Under the pieces are notes generated by a model, which worked only from the letters and a program-made list of their open reading frames with translations, had not been told where the DNA came from and made no database searches. Shown piece by piece: positions 1-7,418 of a DNA stretch of 27,990 nucleotides. The stretch is taken from the NCBI GenBank assembly GCA_016190025.1, contig JACPRG010000032.1, forward strand, positions 1-27,990. Direction: 5' to 3'. Source of the DNA: Candidatus Tectimicrobiota bacterium (GTDB taxonomy: Bacteria; UBA8248; JACPRG01). Within the stretch, counting starts at the first letter, position 1. The number at the start of each line of letters is the position of its first letter. Both the position numbers and the translations under genes were made by a program.

Positions 1-1344
1 AGGCCTCTGGGCTTCCGGTTGGTCGCATCCGCCACCTCCTGCCCAGAGTATAGGACTTTTATTATACAGGAGTCAATAAGTAGCCCGAACGGGATAACTC
101 TTCAAGTTGATCTTCAGAACTTCCTTGATAAAGGGAGCCAAGATCTCCGGGATTGGTGGTACAAAGTAGAACTGGAACAGCTTGGATTAATATCAACTGA
201 GCAGGAGGTAAGAAAATCAGTTTTTGAGGCAGTCGAGCGATTACGGTCATTTGCCAAACGCATCTTGGACCACATCGACGGGGTTGACAGCGAAATCGAT
301 GAATTGCAAAAAGATCTCCGTGCTAAGTTCGCGGCGGATTCCACAGTGGAAAAGATAGCCGACTTGCGAGCAAATGCCGGCCGACGGCTCGAACGTGTTA
401 CGACGTTACGGGATGAGTATCAAAAAAAATGGCAGGCCTTGACTGAAGCCATCGATGGCCGGGAAAAGATTGCGGACGAATTGGTCAAAGTGCAGAACCA
501 AATCGCTGGCATCAGGTCCAGGCACAACGCCGAGGTTGAGGAAATACTTAATCAGTTTTTGCCAAATTGGATGAAAGTATCGATTGGGTTCAGGGCTGGC
601 GGAGACACCGCTATTTTTGCCGAAGAGCTCCACAAAATATTTGGGGCTAAAGGCAACCAGCCGAAGAGAATAAGATCCTTGGTAGAAAGATATTGTACGC
701 CCGTTTCGTTTGCGAAGATGTTGCGTGAGGGAGACGTGAGCGAATTGGTGGGAAAGTCTGGGACCTTCGAAGGTGTAGAGCTTGAGTTTACTGACAACGA
801 TGCTGGCGTTTGTCTAGAAAGAACCCGACCATTCGAGCACGACGAATTCGCCGAAATAGATGTCCCGGTTGAAAACGGAGCCCGTCTTGAGAAAATCCTT
901 GGCCTTTACGGAACCCCTTGGGATGATCACGAGGTAATCTTGCTGAACGGGCAGCCGGTAAATGAAAAGTCCCCGGGTCAGCGCTCCAGCGCCATGCTCC
1001 CACTCATTGCACTGGCCGAAACTACTCCACTGATTATCGATCAACCCGAGGACAATCTTGACAAACGCCTTATTGGTAGCGTTTTAATAAAAGTTTTGGC
1101 AGTGCTGAAAGAAAAACGTCAGATTATCGTTTGCACGCATGACCCCAACATCCTTGTCGGTGGCGATGCAGAACAGGTAATCGTCTTGGAGGCTGAAAGC
1201 GATCGTCGTGGAAAGGTAGCTCAGCACGGTTCAATTGATAACGATGACATCGTAGATACTGTGGTGGATCTTCTAGAGGGTGGAGCAGAAGCGTTCGAGG
1301 CTCGTCAAAAACGCTACCGAGGACGCGCTGGACTTGCGGTATGA
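1..1344 (+). CDS. SMC/ABC-type AAA ATPase, C-terminal part (5' partial)
   Basis: The reading frame is open to the first base of the window, so the gene begins upstream and its Walker A part is not visible. What remains starts with a mostly helical, charge-rich stretch (about residues 65-180 from the TTG at 19) typical of a coiled coil. A globular ATPase end follows: a signature-like SPGQRSS near residue 318, a Walker B and D-loop region PLIIDQPEDNLD near 337-348, and an H-loop CTHDPN near 372. The set DQPEDNLD plus THDPNI plus GDAEQ is known from TrlF-like and RecN/SMC-like AAA proteins, some of them linked to DNA repair or phage defence. Base composition is clearly lower in GC than in all other genes here, and third positions are mixed, which suggests recent acquisition. 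The specific function is unknown; the ATPase class is sure. Confidence 0.85.
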   Translation, partial: RPLGFRLVASATSCPEYRTFIIQESISSPNGITLQVDLQNFLDKGSQDLRDWWYKVELEQLGLISTEQEVRKSVFEAVERLRSFAKRILDHIDGVDSEIDELQKDLRAKFAADSTVEKIADLRANAGRRLERVTTLRDEYQKKWQALTEAIDGREKIADELVKVQNQIAGIRSRHNAEVEEILNQFLPNWMKVSIGFRAGGDTAIFAEELHKIFGAKGNQPKRIRSLVERYCTPVSFAKMLREGDVSELVGKSGTFEGVELEFTDNDAGVCLERTRPFEHDEFAEIDVPVENGARLEKILGLYGTPWDDHEVILLNGQPVNEKSPGQRSSAMLPLIALAETTPLIIDQPEDNLDKRLIGSVLIKVLAVLKEKRQIIVCTHDPNILVGGDAEQVIVLEAESDRRGKVAQHGSIDNDDIVDTVVDLLEGGAEAFEARQKRYRGRAGLAV

Positions 1345-1769
1345 GGTGACGCGTAGTCGTAGTCTTCTTTCCAAGCTGCATTCAATGTGAGTGCAATTTG
1401 GCCTGGTTACTGTCCGGTCGCAGTTGCAGCTTGAAGGTCATTAGAACCGCCTGCAACGGCCCTGTCAAGAGGTTCTCCAAGTCCCCAGAGCCAGCACTGA
1501 CGGCCGTTCTGGGTTTCACGATCCTCATGTTCATGGGCGGCCGTATCGCCCGTTTTCATCCTCCCCGCCATTCCGCGGACCCCGCTCAGAGTTTCGCCGT
1601 CAAAGCGTTGTCAAGCGAGATTCTTCGCTCGCGCTTTCAGAGCTGACCTGTCAATGGATGATTGCTCCCCTTCATCTCATCCGGGCCACTCCCGAGTCTT
1701 CTTTTTTTGACGAAAACCTTTTGACCCCTCATCGGTTTACCATTCCCCTCTCTTCTCCCTCAACAATCG
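1345..1769. other. Gene-poor stretch, 425 bp
   Basis: No convincing gene lies here. Plus-strand ORFs lack a good ribosome binding site and have no family resemblance, except for a short decayed stretch at 1502-1551 listed separately. Composition shifts from the AT-richer style of the ATPase gene to a mixed style. The right end (about 1700-1769) is T/C-rich and lies just downstream of the stop of the minus-strand binding-protein gene. I see no clear rho-independent terminator. Confidence 0.5.
1502..1551 (+). pseudogene. Relic of the small membrane-protein gene found intact at 4370-4846
   Basis: Bases 1502-1551 align without gaps to 4441-4490 inside the intact membrane-protein gene, with 39 of 50 positions identical by my count. 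In the matching frame the relic reads AVLGFTILMFMGGRIA against AVLGFTIPAFMGGQIV (12 of 16 residues). Homology cannot be followed clearly on either side, so the remainder was lost or diverged. The relic lies 3 kb from its intact relative, on the other side of the two paralogous NMT1 genes. This hints that the whole cluster grew by duplication. Confidence 0.5.
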
Positions 1770-2807
1770 TCACTTCGCTTTGCGTATCGCCGGGATGGTC
1801 TTCGGGATGAATTGATTCGTGTACAGGTCGGACAAAGGAGGCGCTTTTTCCAACTGAAACGCCTTGACGATGAGTTCCCGGGTGTACCTCCACTTCTTCT
1901 CGGACATGTATCCCAGGCCGGATTCCATGGCTTCGGGGGTCAGCATCAACTCGATCGTCAATTTCCACATCTTGAGGTGCACTTCCCGCGAGGCCTCGGG
2001 AACCGCTTTCAGGAAATGCCCGGTGGCTTGCTCCGGGTTTTCAATCGCCCACTTGGAACCCCTGCTGGTGGCCTCCACGAAACCGCGGACCAAGCCCGGT
2101 TGTTCCGCAATGGTGTCGTCGCGCGCCAGAATCCCGTTGTTATAGATATCCACGCCCCACTTGGCGAATGCCAGGGCGTCAACCTCCTTCCCCTGCTTGA
2201 CGGCCTTCTCCTCGAGAACGGGTCTGCTGATGGTGTACATGTCGATGCCCTGGACCCTTCCGGCGAGAAGGCTCGGGACCGTCGCCTCGGGGCTCATGTG
2301 GACGATTTCTACTTTTTTCAGATCGAACCCGTTGGCGGCCGCGAAGACCGGAAGCAGAGCGAACGTGCCGCTCCCCGAAGGTCCCCCCAGTTTTTTGCCT
2401 TCCAGGTCCTTCGGCGTTCGGACACCATAACCCTTTAACGTGTGAATGGCGTAGGCGGACTTGGCATGGTACATGAACAACTGCTTGACGTTAGCCTCTC
2501 CCTTGGAGCGCACAATGATACTTTGCGGCACGTCCCCGAAGGAGAACTGAACGGCTTTCGTGGCCACCTTCTTGACGGCGTCAGCTCCCCCGTATCCCCG
2601 CACGATGGTCACGTCGAGACCCTTTTGACGATAGAAGCCCTTCTCCTTGGCCGTAAAAAAGGCCACATCCCGTCCGATCGGAACCCATCCCAGCTGGAAG
2701 GTGACCTTCTCGGCGGCATGCGCGCTGAAGGAAAAGAAAAGGAGCCCTATCGGAAGAAATCCCGTCAGAAGCAGAGAAACCGAGAATTTGAAAGCGATTT
2801 TACTCAT
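1770..2807 (-). CDS. NMT1/SsuA-type ABC transporter substrate-binding protein (1)
   Basis: A 345-residue periplasmic binding protein of the NitT/TauT (NMT1/THI5-like) type. The ATG at 2807 is chosen because a strong AGGGGGG lies about 8 bases upstream and because it begins a proper signal peptide (MSKIAFK, hydrophobic core, SAHAAE). The mature protein starts FQLGW and contains the family-typical KGFYRQKGLDV, RGYGGADAV, TPKDLEGKKLG and PSGSGT blocks. The longer in-frame extension to 2885 has no ribosome site. Proteins of this type capture small ligands (sulfonates, nitrate, pyrimidine precursors, aromatics) for an ABC importer, but no permease or ATPase gene lies in the window, so the ligand cannot be assigned. 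It is a clear paralogue of the next gene (3030-4016). The pair share the order of all main blocks but have diverged strongly. Confidence 0.9.
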   Translation of the reverse strand: MSKIAFKFSVSLLLTGFLPIGLLFFSFSAHAAEKVTFQLGWVPIGRDVAFFTAKEKGFYRQKGLDVTIVRGYGGADAVKKVATKAVQFSFGDVPQSIIVRSKGEANVKQLFMYHAKSAYAIHTLKGYGVRTPKDLEGKKLGGPSGSGTFALLPVFAAANGFDLKKVEIVHMSPEATVPSLLAGRVQGIDMYTISRPVLEEKAVKQGKEVDALAFAKWGVDIYNNGILARDDTIAEQPGLVRGFVEATSRGSKWAIENPEQATGHFLKAVPEASREVHLKMWKLTIELMLTPEAMESGLGYMSEKKWRYTRELIVKAFQLEKAPPLSDLYTNQFIPKTIPAIRKAK

Positions 2808-2952
2808 GGTTCGTCCCCCCCTTGTGCCGAAATTTCCCGTCTCTGAAACGACGCCCTCTCCATTCCCCTTTCGCGTAAGGAGCATTTACGCCGGGATTTC
2901 CATTTTCAACCCGCGATTCTGCCTCTCGACTCCTCGTTCCTGCGGGCGGGAG

Positions 2953-3017
2953 CCGGGGCGAAGGATCGGCCCGCCCCGGCCTAACCCGGCCGAAGCCATC
3001 CCGATCCTCCGCCCCGG
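2953..3017. terminator. Large stem-loop between the two NMT1 genes
   Basis: Arms at 2953-2969 and 3001-3017 are complementary at 16 of 17 positions (the first reads CCGGGGCGAAGGATCGG), with a GC-rich loop of 31 bases. It lies directly downstream of the stop codon of the second NMT1 gene (3030) and upstream of the start of the first, both read on the minus strand. There is no T-run, so it may be an mRNA 3'-end or processing stem rather than a classical terminator. Confidence 0.45.
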
Positions 3018-3029
3018 ACGTCGCGGCCC

Positions 3030-4016
3030 TCACTTGCAGGGAAGGAAGGCGCGGGTGTAGAGATCCTTGTGGTTCACGGGCTCCTTCACGTTATAGGCCT
3101 CAAGCATGACTTTCGCCGTGCGCTCCATGATGGAGTCCTCGATCCAGCCGATGCATTTGGCCAGGACCTCGGGCGAGAGGACGACTTCCTTCAGGACGGG
3201 CAGCACGTCCCGGATGATCCCGGGGTTCTGGGTGGGAAACTTCTTGGCGAAGATGGCGGCGGCCTCATCCATGTGGTCCAGGGCGTACTGGTAGCCGCGA
3301 AGGGCCCCCTGGGTGACTTTGCGCACGACCTCCGCCTTGGCTTCGATGTCCTCGTCCAGGGCCATGAGGCCGTTGCCGTAGACGTTGAACCCATACTGGT
3401 ACAAGAACATCTCGTTCAGGCCGCCTTTGTCGGGGGTGAAGAACTTCCTCCAGGTGACGCGTTCAAAGAGGTAGTTCGTCGCCGCGTCCATTTTTTCGGC
3501 CATGACCATAGGGGCTTTGGCGGCAGGGTCCACGTCGATCCACTTCACCTTGCCGGTGTCAATCCCCACGAGCTTGGCGAAGGCGGGGAAGACCACGCGG
3601 GTTCCATCCCCGGGCGGGGCCCCGATGGTCTTTCCCTCCAGGTCTTTGGGCTTGAGGATGCCGGTCTTCGGCTTGGAATAGAAGGCGAAGGGGGCCTTGG
3701 CGTACATCATGGCCACCAGCTTCGCCTTGGCCCCCTTGGCCCGGCCGACGGCCAGCGCCCCGGCGTCGGCGAAGACGATGTCCGAGGCTCTGTTCACCAG
3801 GCGGCGGACGCCGTCGGCGCTCCCCCATCCGCGGGAGACCTGGACATCCAGACCGGCCTCCTTCCAGTAGCCTTTCTCCAGCGCGATGATGTAAGGCGAG
3901 TGCTGGGAGAGGATGAGCCAGTCCAGGCCGAGCCTGACCGATTGGGCCTCCGTTGGCGGGCTGGCCAGGACAAGGAAACAGATCGCGGCGAAACTGACAA
4001 AAAATCGGCGCTTCAC
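3030..4016 (-). CDS. NMT1/SsuA-type ABC transporter substrate-binding protein (2)
   Basis: A 328-residue exported binding protein, paralogous to the gene at 1770-2807. The GTG at 4016 is chosen: GGGAGGG lies about 8 bases upstream and the product begins VKRRFFVSFAAICFLVLASP, a good signal peptide ending near TEAQ. The longer reading frame to 4253 is arginine/proline-rich and looks non-coding. Family blocks are visible: LGLDWLILSQHSPY, EKGYWKEAGLDVQV, RGWGSADGV, KPKDLEGKTIG and GDGT. No transporter partners are encoded nearby, and the ligand is unknown. The two binding proteins are separated by 222 bp containing a large stem-loop, so they may be transcribed separately or differentially. Confidence 0.9.
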   Translation of the reverse strand: MKRRFFVSFAAICFLVLASPPTEAQSVRLGLDWLILSQHSPYIIALEKGYWKEAGLDVQVSRGWGSADGVRRLVNRASDIVFADAGALAVGRAKGAKAKLVAMMYAKAPFAFYSKPKTGILKPKDLEGKTIGAPPGDGTRVVFPAFAKLVGIDTGKVKWIDVDPAAKAPMVMAEKMDAATNYLFERVTWRKFFTPDKGGLNEMFLYQYGFNVYGNGLMALDEDIEAKAEVVRKVTQGALRGYQYALDHMDEAAAIFAKKFPTQNPGIIRDVLPVLKEVVLSPEVLAKCIGWIEDSIMERTAKVMLEAYNVKEPVNHKDLYTRAFLPCK

Positions 4017-4369
4017 GGTGTGCCCTCCCTCTCTGTGTGCGGCATTCCATCGGGACGAGGTTCCAGCCGGAATCTCCCATTCCCCCTTCCGCGAATGCCC
4101 CACCGGTCTCCTTTGCGGGTGAAGGGGAATTTCCCCTTTGAGCCTGTGGCCGCGCCCTTTCCGAGTGAAAACCATTTGACCCCCTTCCGGTGGCCAGGTC
4201 AACAGTTTTTTGAGACCCGCGGACCCGGCGCTGAGCGCCCTCCGCCACGGCAAGAAGACGCGGTTCCGCGGCTGACATCTTCCTGGAATGTGATAGGGTG
4301 CTTTGGAGGGGGGAACCCGCAGGGTGGGGGAACCAGGCGAAGCGGCGCACGATGAAAGGGGAGCGTCCC

Positions 4370-4846
4370 ATGAAAAGGTTCATCGTTTCCTTCGTGGTTG
4401 GCGGCGTTCTGGGCGCCATTGAGTTCTGGGCGATCCAAAAGGCCGTCCTGGGCTTCACGATCCCGGCGTTCATGGGTGGCCAGATCGTCGCGCAGGGAGG
4501 GTACCCGCAGTCCTTGGCGACGCCCATTGGGTGGGCGGTGCACCTCGGCGTGAGCCTCGCCTACGCCTTTTTGCTCGTCGCGGTTCTGCTGATCCCCTTC
4601 TCCAGGTCGTCCGCGGCGAGGGCCGTCGCGGGCTTGGTCATCGCCCTCCTGCTCGGGTGGGTGACGACCTTGCTCACCTCTCCCGCCATCGCCGCGACCA
4701 TCAGCCTGCTCAGCGGAAAGGGCTTCCCGTCCTCCCTTCCTCCTCTGAACACCGGCCTGGGCGCGCCCTTTTGGATTCACCTCGCTTTCTTCGCGACCGT
4801 CTGGGCGGTCCGTTCCATCATGTATGCCACGGCGCGGAAACCCTGA
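4370..4846 (+). CDS. Small integral membrane protein, function unknown
   Basis: 158 residues with about four hydrophobic segments: near residues 4-25, 55-78, 84-105 and 132-150. The ATG at 4370 is preferred because GGGGAG lies six bases upstream; an ATG 18 bases earlier (4352) is possible. Notable stretches are VGGVLGAIEFWAIQKAVLGF near the N terminus and FATVWAVRSIMYATARKP at the C terminus. I do not recognise the family. It is divergent from the second NMT1 gene. A decayed fragment of a relative occurs at 1502-1551, so the gene was once present in more than one copy here. A cytoplasmic-membrane location is the only safe statement. Confidence 0.75.
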   Translation: MKRFIVSFVVGGVLGAIEFWAIQKAVLGFTIPAFMGGQIVAQGGYPQSLATPIGWAVHLGVSLAYAFLLVAVLLIPFSRSSAARAVAGLVIALLLGWVTTLLTSPAIAATISLLSGKGFPSSLPPLNTGLGAPFWIHLAFFATVWAVRSIMYATARKP

Positions 4847-4970
4847 CCCGGATGGGGGACCTCACCCCGACTGAAACCTTCAGGGGCCTGAGCCGCAGCG
4901 CGCGCAAGGCCGGGGGCGCGCCGTCTGTCTGAACGGGTCTGAGCAGGGTCGCCAGCGCGGGTGAAGGGTT

Positions 4971-5501
4971 CTACTGCCAGCCCTTGTGCCAGCCGAAGCC
5001 GGCCCGGATGCCCTTGAGGTAGGCGATCTGCCCCGTGTGCTGGAAGACCTCCGAGGTGAGGATGGCCAGCTGCCCCCCGAGGGTGGTCTGTCCCGCGACC
5101 GTCCGGGGCATCTGGGCGTCAAAGTCCGCGTCCGACCTCTCGCGCAGGTATCTCACCGTCTCCTTCCGGACGGCGGCCTTGTAGCCCATGACCGTCGCGA
5201 CGTCCGGGATCTGAAACGCCCCGGCCTCCTCGGGCGTGAAGCCGTAGCCTGTCACCTCGGGGTCGGCCGGCCGGCCGAATTTCGCGTGCCACCCCAGCGA
5301 GACCCAGACCTGGGGCCGCTTCTCGAACTCGGAGATCACGTAGTCCTCTTCGCGCGACATGTGCCAGAGCATGAACCGGACGGGGTTCACCTTGGGGTCG
5401 GGCCGCCAGGCCAGGTCTTCCTCGGTCAAGCCGTCCGCGGCGATCTCGAGGGTCCTCTGGCTCATTTCCAGGCACCGGATCATGAACTGGGCGGCGTTCA
5501 T
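4971..5501 (-). CDS. DinB/YfiT-like four-helix putative metal-dependent protein
   Basis: 176 residues with the DinB-like layout: an N-terminal helix ending in RFMLWHMSREEDYV with H47, and a C-terminal helix EVFQHTGQIAYLKG with H155. In the canonical family the second metal motif is H-x3-H followed by GQ; here the first of these is E151, so the site would be H47/E151/H155. The ATG at 5501 is supported by GGGAGGA nine bases upstream. The gene starts 21 bases after the recJ stop and is the last gene of the VanZ-dacB-recJ run. Members of the superfamily include thiol transferases (bacillithiol, mycothiol) and uncharacterised enzymes; the substrate here is unknown. Genes ending at 4846 and 4971 converge, with nothing obvious between them. 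Confidence 0.85.
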   Translation of the reverse strand: MNAAQFMIRCLEMSQRTLEIAADGLTEEDLAWRPDPKVNPVRFMLWHMSREEDYVISEFEKRPQVWVSLGWHAKFGRPADPEVTGYGFTPEEAGAFQIPDVATVMGYKAAVRKETVRYLRERSDADFDAQMPRTVAGQTTLGGQLAILTSEVFQHTGQIAYLKGIRAGFGWHKGWQ

Positions 5502-5522
5502 TCGGGCTTCCTCCCATCCGTC

Positions 5523-7418
5523 TCAAGGCCCGTCCGTCTCGGAGCGTCTCACGTCCCGCAGCACCAACTGCACGGCGGCCCGGCCGTTCCAGCGGTTGAT
5601 CTCCGCCTCGAAGGCGGCGTCGATCACTGGCGTCGGGCCGGTTGAGGAACTCCAGAGGTCACAGACCTCAAGTCGCTCCTCCTTGCCCATGCCGAAGCCG
5701 ATGGCCTCCATCGAGCAGCCGCCGGCCGGATCATACAGCTCGACCTTCAGGTGGCGGCCGTCCTTCCCCACCGTCCGGACGCTCCCCGCCACGCGCAGCC
5801 CCTCCGCGCAGAAGACCGGCCGCTCGTTGCCGGGGCCGAAGGGGGCGAGCCCTTCCAGGGCCGCGACCAGGTCCGGCGTCAGGTCCGAGAGCCCGACCCG
5901 CGCGTCCACGTCCAGGACCGGGGCGCAGTCCTCGAAGGAGACCCGCTCCCGCACGACCCGGGCGAACCGCTCGGTGAATTCCCCCAGACGCTCCGCGCGG
6001 AGCGTCAGTCCCGCCGCCTCCTTGTGGCCGCCGAATCTCTCCAGCAGGTCCGCGCACTCGGCGAGGGCCTTTTGCAGGTGGAGGCCTCCGGCGCTCCGGC
6101 CCGAGCCTTTGCCGACCTCGCCGTCCAGCTGGATGAGGACCGCCGGGCGGCGGAACTCCTCGACCAGCTTGGAGGCCACGATGCCGAGCACCCCCACGTG
6201 CCAGGCCGGGTCCGCCAGGACGATGGGTCCGTCTTGAGGTCTATGACCTCCGCGGGGGGAGGGGCTGGCCAGGACCCGGCTCCGGGCCTCCCGCAGGACC
6301 TCCTCCTGGAGGGCCTGGCGCTCCCGGTTGACCTCGTCCAGGCGCCCCGCCAGCCCGGCCGCCCGGGCGGGGTCGGACTCAAGGAGGAGCTCCAGCCCCA
6401 GCTTCGCGTCCCCCAGACGTCCGGCCGCGTTGAGCCGCGGCGCGAGCTGAAAGGCCACTTGGCCGTACGTCAGCGTCTTGAGGTCACAGACCTCAAGCTG
6501 GGGACGTGTCCCCGCCACGCGGAGAAGGGCCTGCAGGCCGGGCCGCGCCGAGGCGGCCAGCTCCCGGAGGCCGTGCCGCAGGAGCGAGCGGTTTTCCCCC
6601 TGGACGCCGGCCACGTCCGCCACCGTCGCCAGGGCCACCAGGTCGAGAGACCGCTTGAGGTTGGGAAGGGGCCCCGCCCATCCCAGGTCCCGGAGCCTGC
6701 GGCGCAGGGCGATGAGCAGCTTGAAGGCGATCCCCGTCCCGCAGAGCGTTTTGTCGGGATAGGGGCAGCCGGGCTGGTGGGGGCTGAGGACGGCGAAGGC
6801 CCGCGGGAGTTGTTCCAGGGGCTGGTGGTGGTCGGTGACGATCACGTCGAGGCCGGCGGACCGGGCGGCCTCCACCTCGGCGAGGTTGGTGATCCCCGTG
6901 TCCACGGTGAGCAGGAGCCCCTTTGCCTCCTTGAGGTCTGTGGCCTCCCGGCCGAGGCTCCGGATCGCTTCCATGTTCAGCCCGTAGCCCTCCTGCAGCC
7001 GGTCGGGGATGTAGGTCTCCACTCGAGGGCTGTGACCTCCTCCCGGGCCCAGCGCCCGGAAGAAGTGGACCATGAGGGCCGTCGCGCAGAGGCCGTCGGC
7101 GTCGTAGTCTCCGTAGACGATGACCCGCTCGCCCCCCGTCAGGGCGCGGGCCAGGCGGTCCGCCGCGCGGTCCATGTCCTTCATGAGGAATGGGTCGTGC
7201 AGGTCCTCGAGGGAGGCCCTCAGGAAACTGCGCGCCGCTTCGACCCAGCGGAGGCCGCGGTTCCACAGGAGCCTTCCCACCAGGGGCGGCACGTCCACCG
7301 CGCGGGCCAGGTCGTTGGATTCCTCCGGAGGCGGGGGCGCCAAGCGCCACCGGTAACGCGCGCCGCGCTCCGGAGCGAGGTGCGCGTCTTGTCCGCCGCG
7401 GCCGGGGTTGGGGCTCAT
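5523..7418 (-). CDS. recJ: Single-stranded-DNA-specific exonuclease RecJ
   Basis: 631 residues. The DHH phosphoesterase motifs are clear: VIVYGDYDADG (motif I, D104-D108), LLLTVDTG (D173), VTDHH (D196-H198), ATVADVA near 265 and APRLNAAGRLGD near 326-337. The DHHA1 domain has GKGSGRSAGG near 437-445 and FGGHKEAAG near 462-470, and an OB-like C-terminal part ends in NGRAAVQLVLRDVR. RecJ degrades ssDNA 5' to 3' in recombination and mismatch/base-excision repair, using divalent metal ions. The start is the ATG at 7418, which overlaps the dacB stop as ATGA, so the two are translationally coupled; the longer frame to 7637 lies inside dacB. The protein is about 50-60 residues longer than the usual ~570. 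Much of the excess lies in five short stretches, each encoded over a palindromic repeat (listed separately). Confidence 0.96.
   Translation of the reverse strand: MSPNPGRGGQDAHLAPERGARYRWRLAPPPPEESNDLARAVDVPPLVGRLLWNRGLRWVEAARSFLRASLEDLHDPFLMKDMDRAADRLARALTGGERVIVYGDYDADGLCATALMVHFFRALGPGGGHSPRVETYIPDRLQEGYGLNMEAIRSLGREATDLKEAKGLLLTVDTGITNLAEVEAARSAGLDVIVTDHHQPLEQLPRAFAVLSPHQPGCPYPDKTLCGTGIAFKLLIALRRRLRDLGWAGPLPNLKRSLDLVALATVADVAGVQGENRSLLRHGLRELAASARPGLQALLRVAGTRPQLEVCDLKTLTYGQVAFQLAPRLNAAGRLGDAKLGLELLLESDPARAAGLAGRLDEVNRERQALQEEVLREARSRVLASPSPRGGHRPQDGPIVLADPAWHVGVLGIVASKLVEEFRRPAVLIQLDGEVGKGSGRSAGGLHLQKALAECADLLERFGGHKEAAGLTLRAERLGEFTERFARVVRERVSFEDCAPVLDVDARVGLSDLTPDLVAALEGLAPFGPGNERPVFCAEGLRVAGSVRTVGKDGRHLKVELYDPAGGCSMEAIGFGMGKEERLEVCDLWSSSTGPTPVIDAAFEAEINRWNGRAAVQLVLRDVRRSETDGP
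5655..5669 (-). repeat. recJ palindrome copy A
   Basis: GAGGTC and GACCTC arms around a three-base centre (TGT on the coding strand). Read in the recJ frame as E-V-C-D-L (residues 584-588), in a stretch (about 581-600) with no counterpart in ordinary RecJ proteins as I remember them. Confidence 0.7.
6236..6250 (-). repeat. recJ palindrome copy C
   Basis: Perfect GAGGTC/GACCTC arms with a three-base centre (ATA on the coding strand). Read in a different frame from copies A and B, giving G-G-H-R-P-Q (residues 390-395), in a loop just before the conserved strand IVLADPAWH. Confidence 0.7.
6477..6513 (-). repeat. recJ palindrome copy B, with a second adjacent palindrome
   Basis: The longest copy: arms CTTGAGGTC (6477-6485) and GACCTCAAG (6489-6497) around ACA, a perfect 9-bp inverted repeat. 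Two bases further on lies another perfect palindrome, GGGGAC and GTCCCC arms around GT (6500-6513). Together they encode the apparent insert G-T-R-P-Q-L-E-V-C-D-L-K-T (residues 303-315), just before the conserved APRLNAAGRLGD motif. Confidence 0.75.
6933..6947 (-). repeat. recJ palindrome copy D
   Basis: GAGGTC and GGCCTC arms (one mismatch in the dyad) around TGT on the plus strand. Read as E-A-T-D-L-K (residues 158-163), in an expanded stretch just before the conserved LLLTVDTG motif. Confidence 0.6.
7025..7039 (-). repeat. recJ palindrome copy E
   Basis: GAGGGC and GACCTC arms (one mismatch in the dyad) around TGT on the plus strand. Read as G-G-H-S-P-R (residues 127-132), the same frame as copy C, in an extra stretch between FFRALG and the conserved ETYIPDR. 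Confidence 0.6.

Noticed and set aside
1398..1646. 82-codon plus-strand ORF as a gene
   Set aside because: Poor ribosome site and composition. Only the central 16 codons resemble a real gene, so it is treated as a relic.
1709..1728. GAAAACC(T/A)TTTGACCCC shared with 4166-4184
   Set aside because: One 16/17 match of this size is expected by chance in a window this long, and its order relative to the membrane-protein fragment does not fit a simple duplication.
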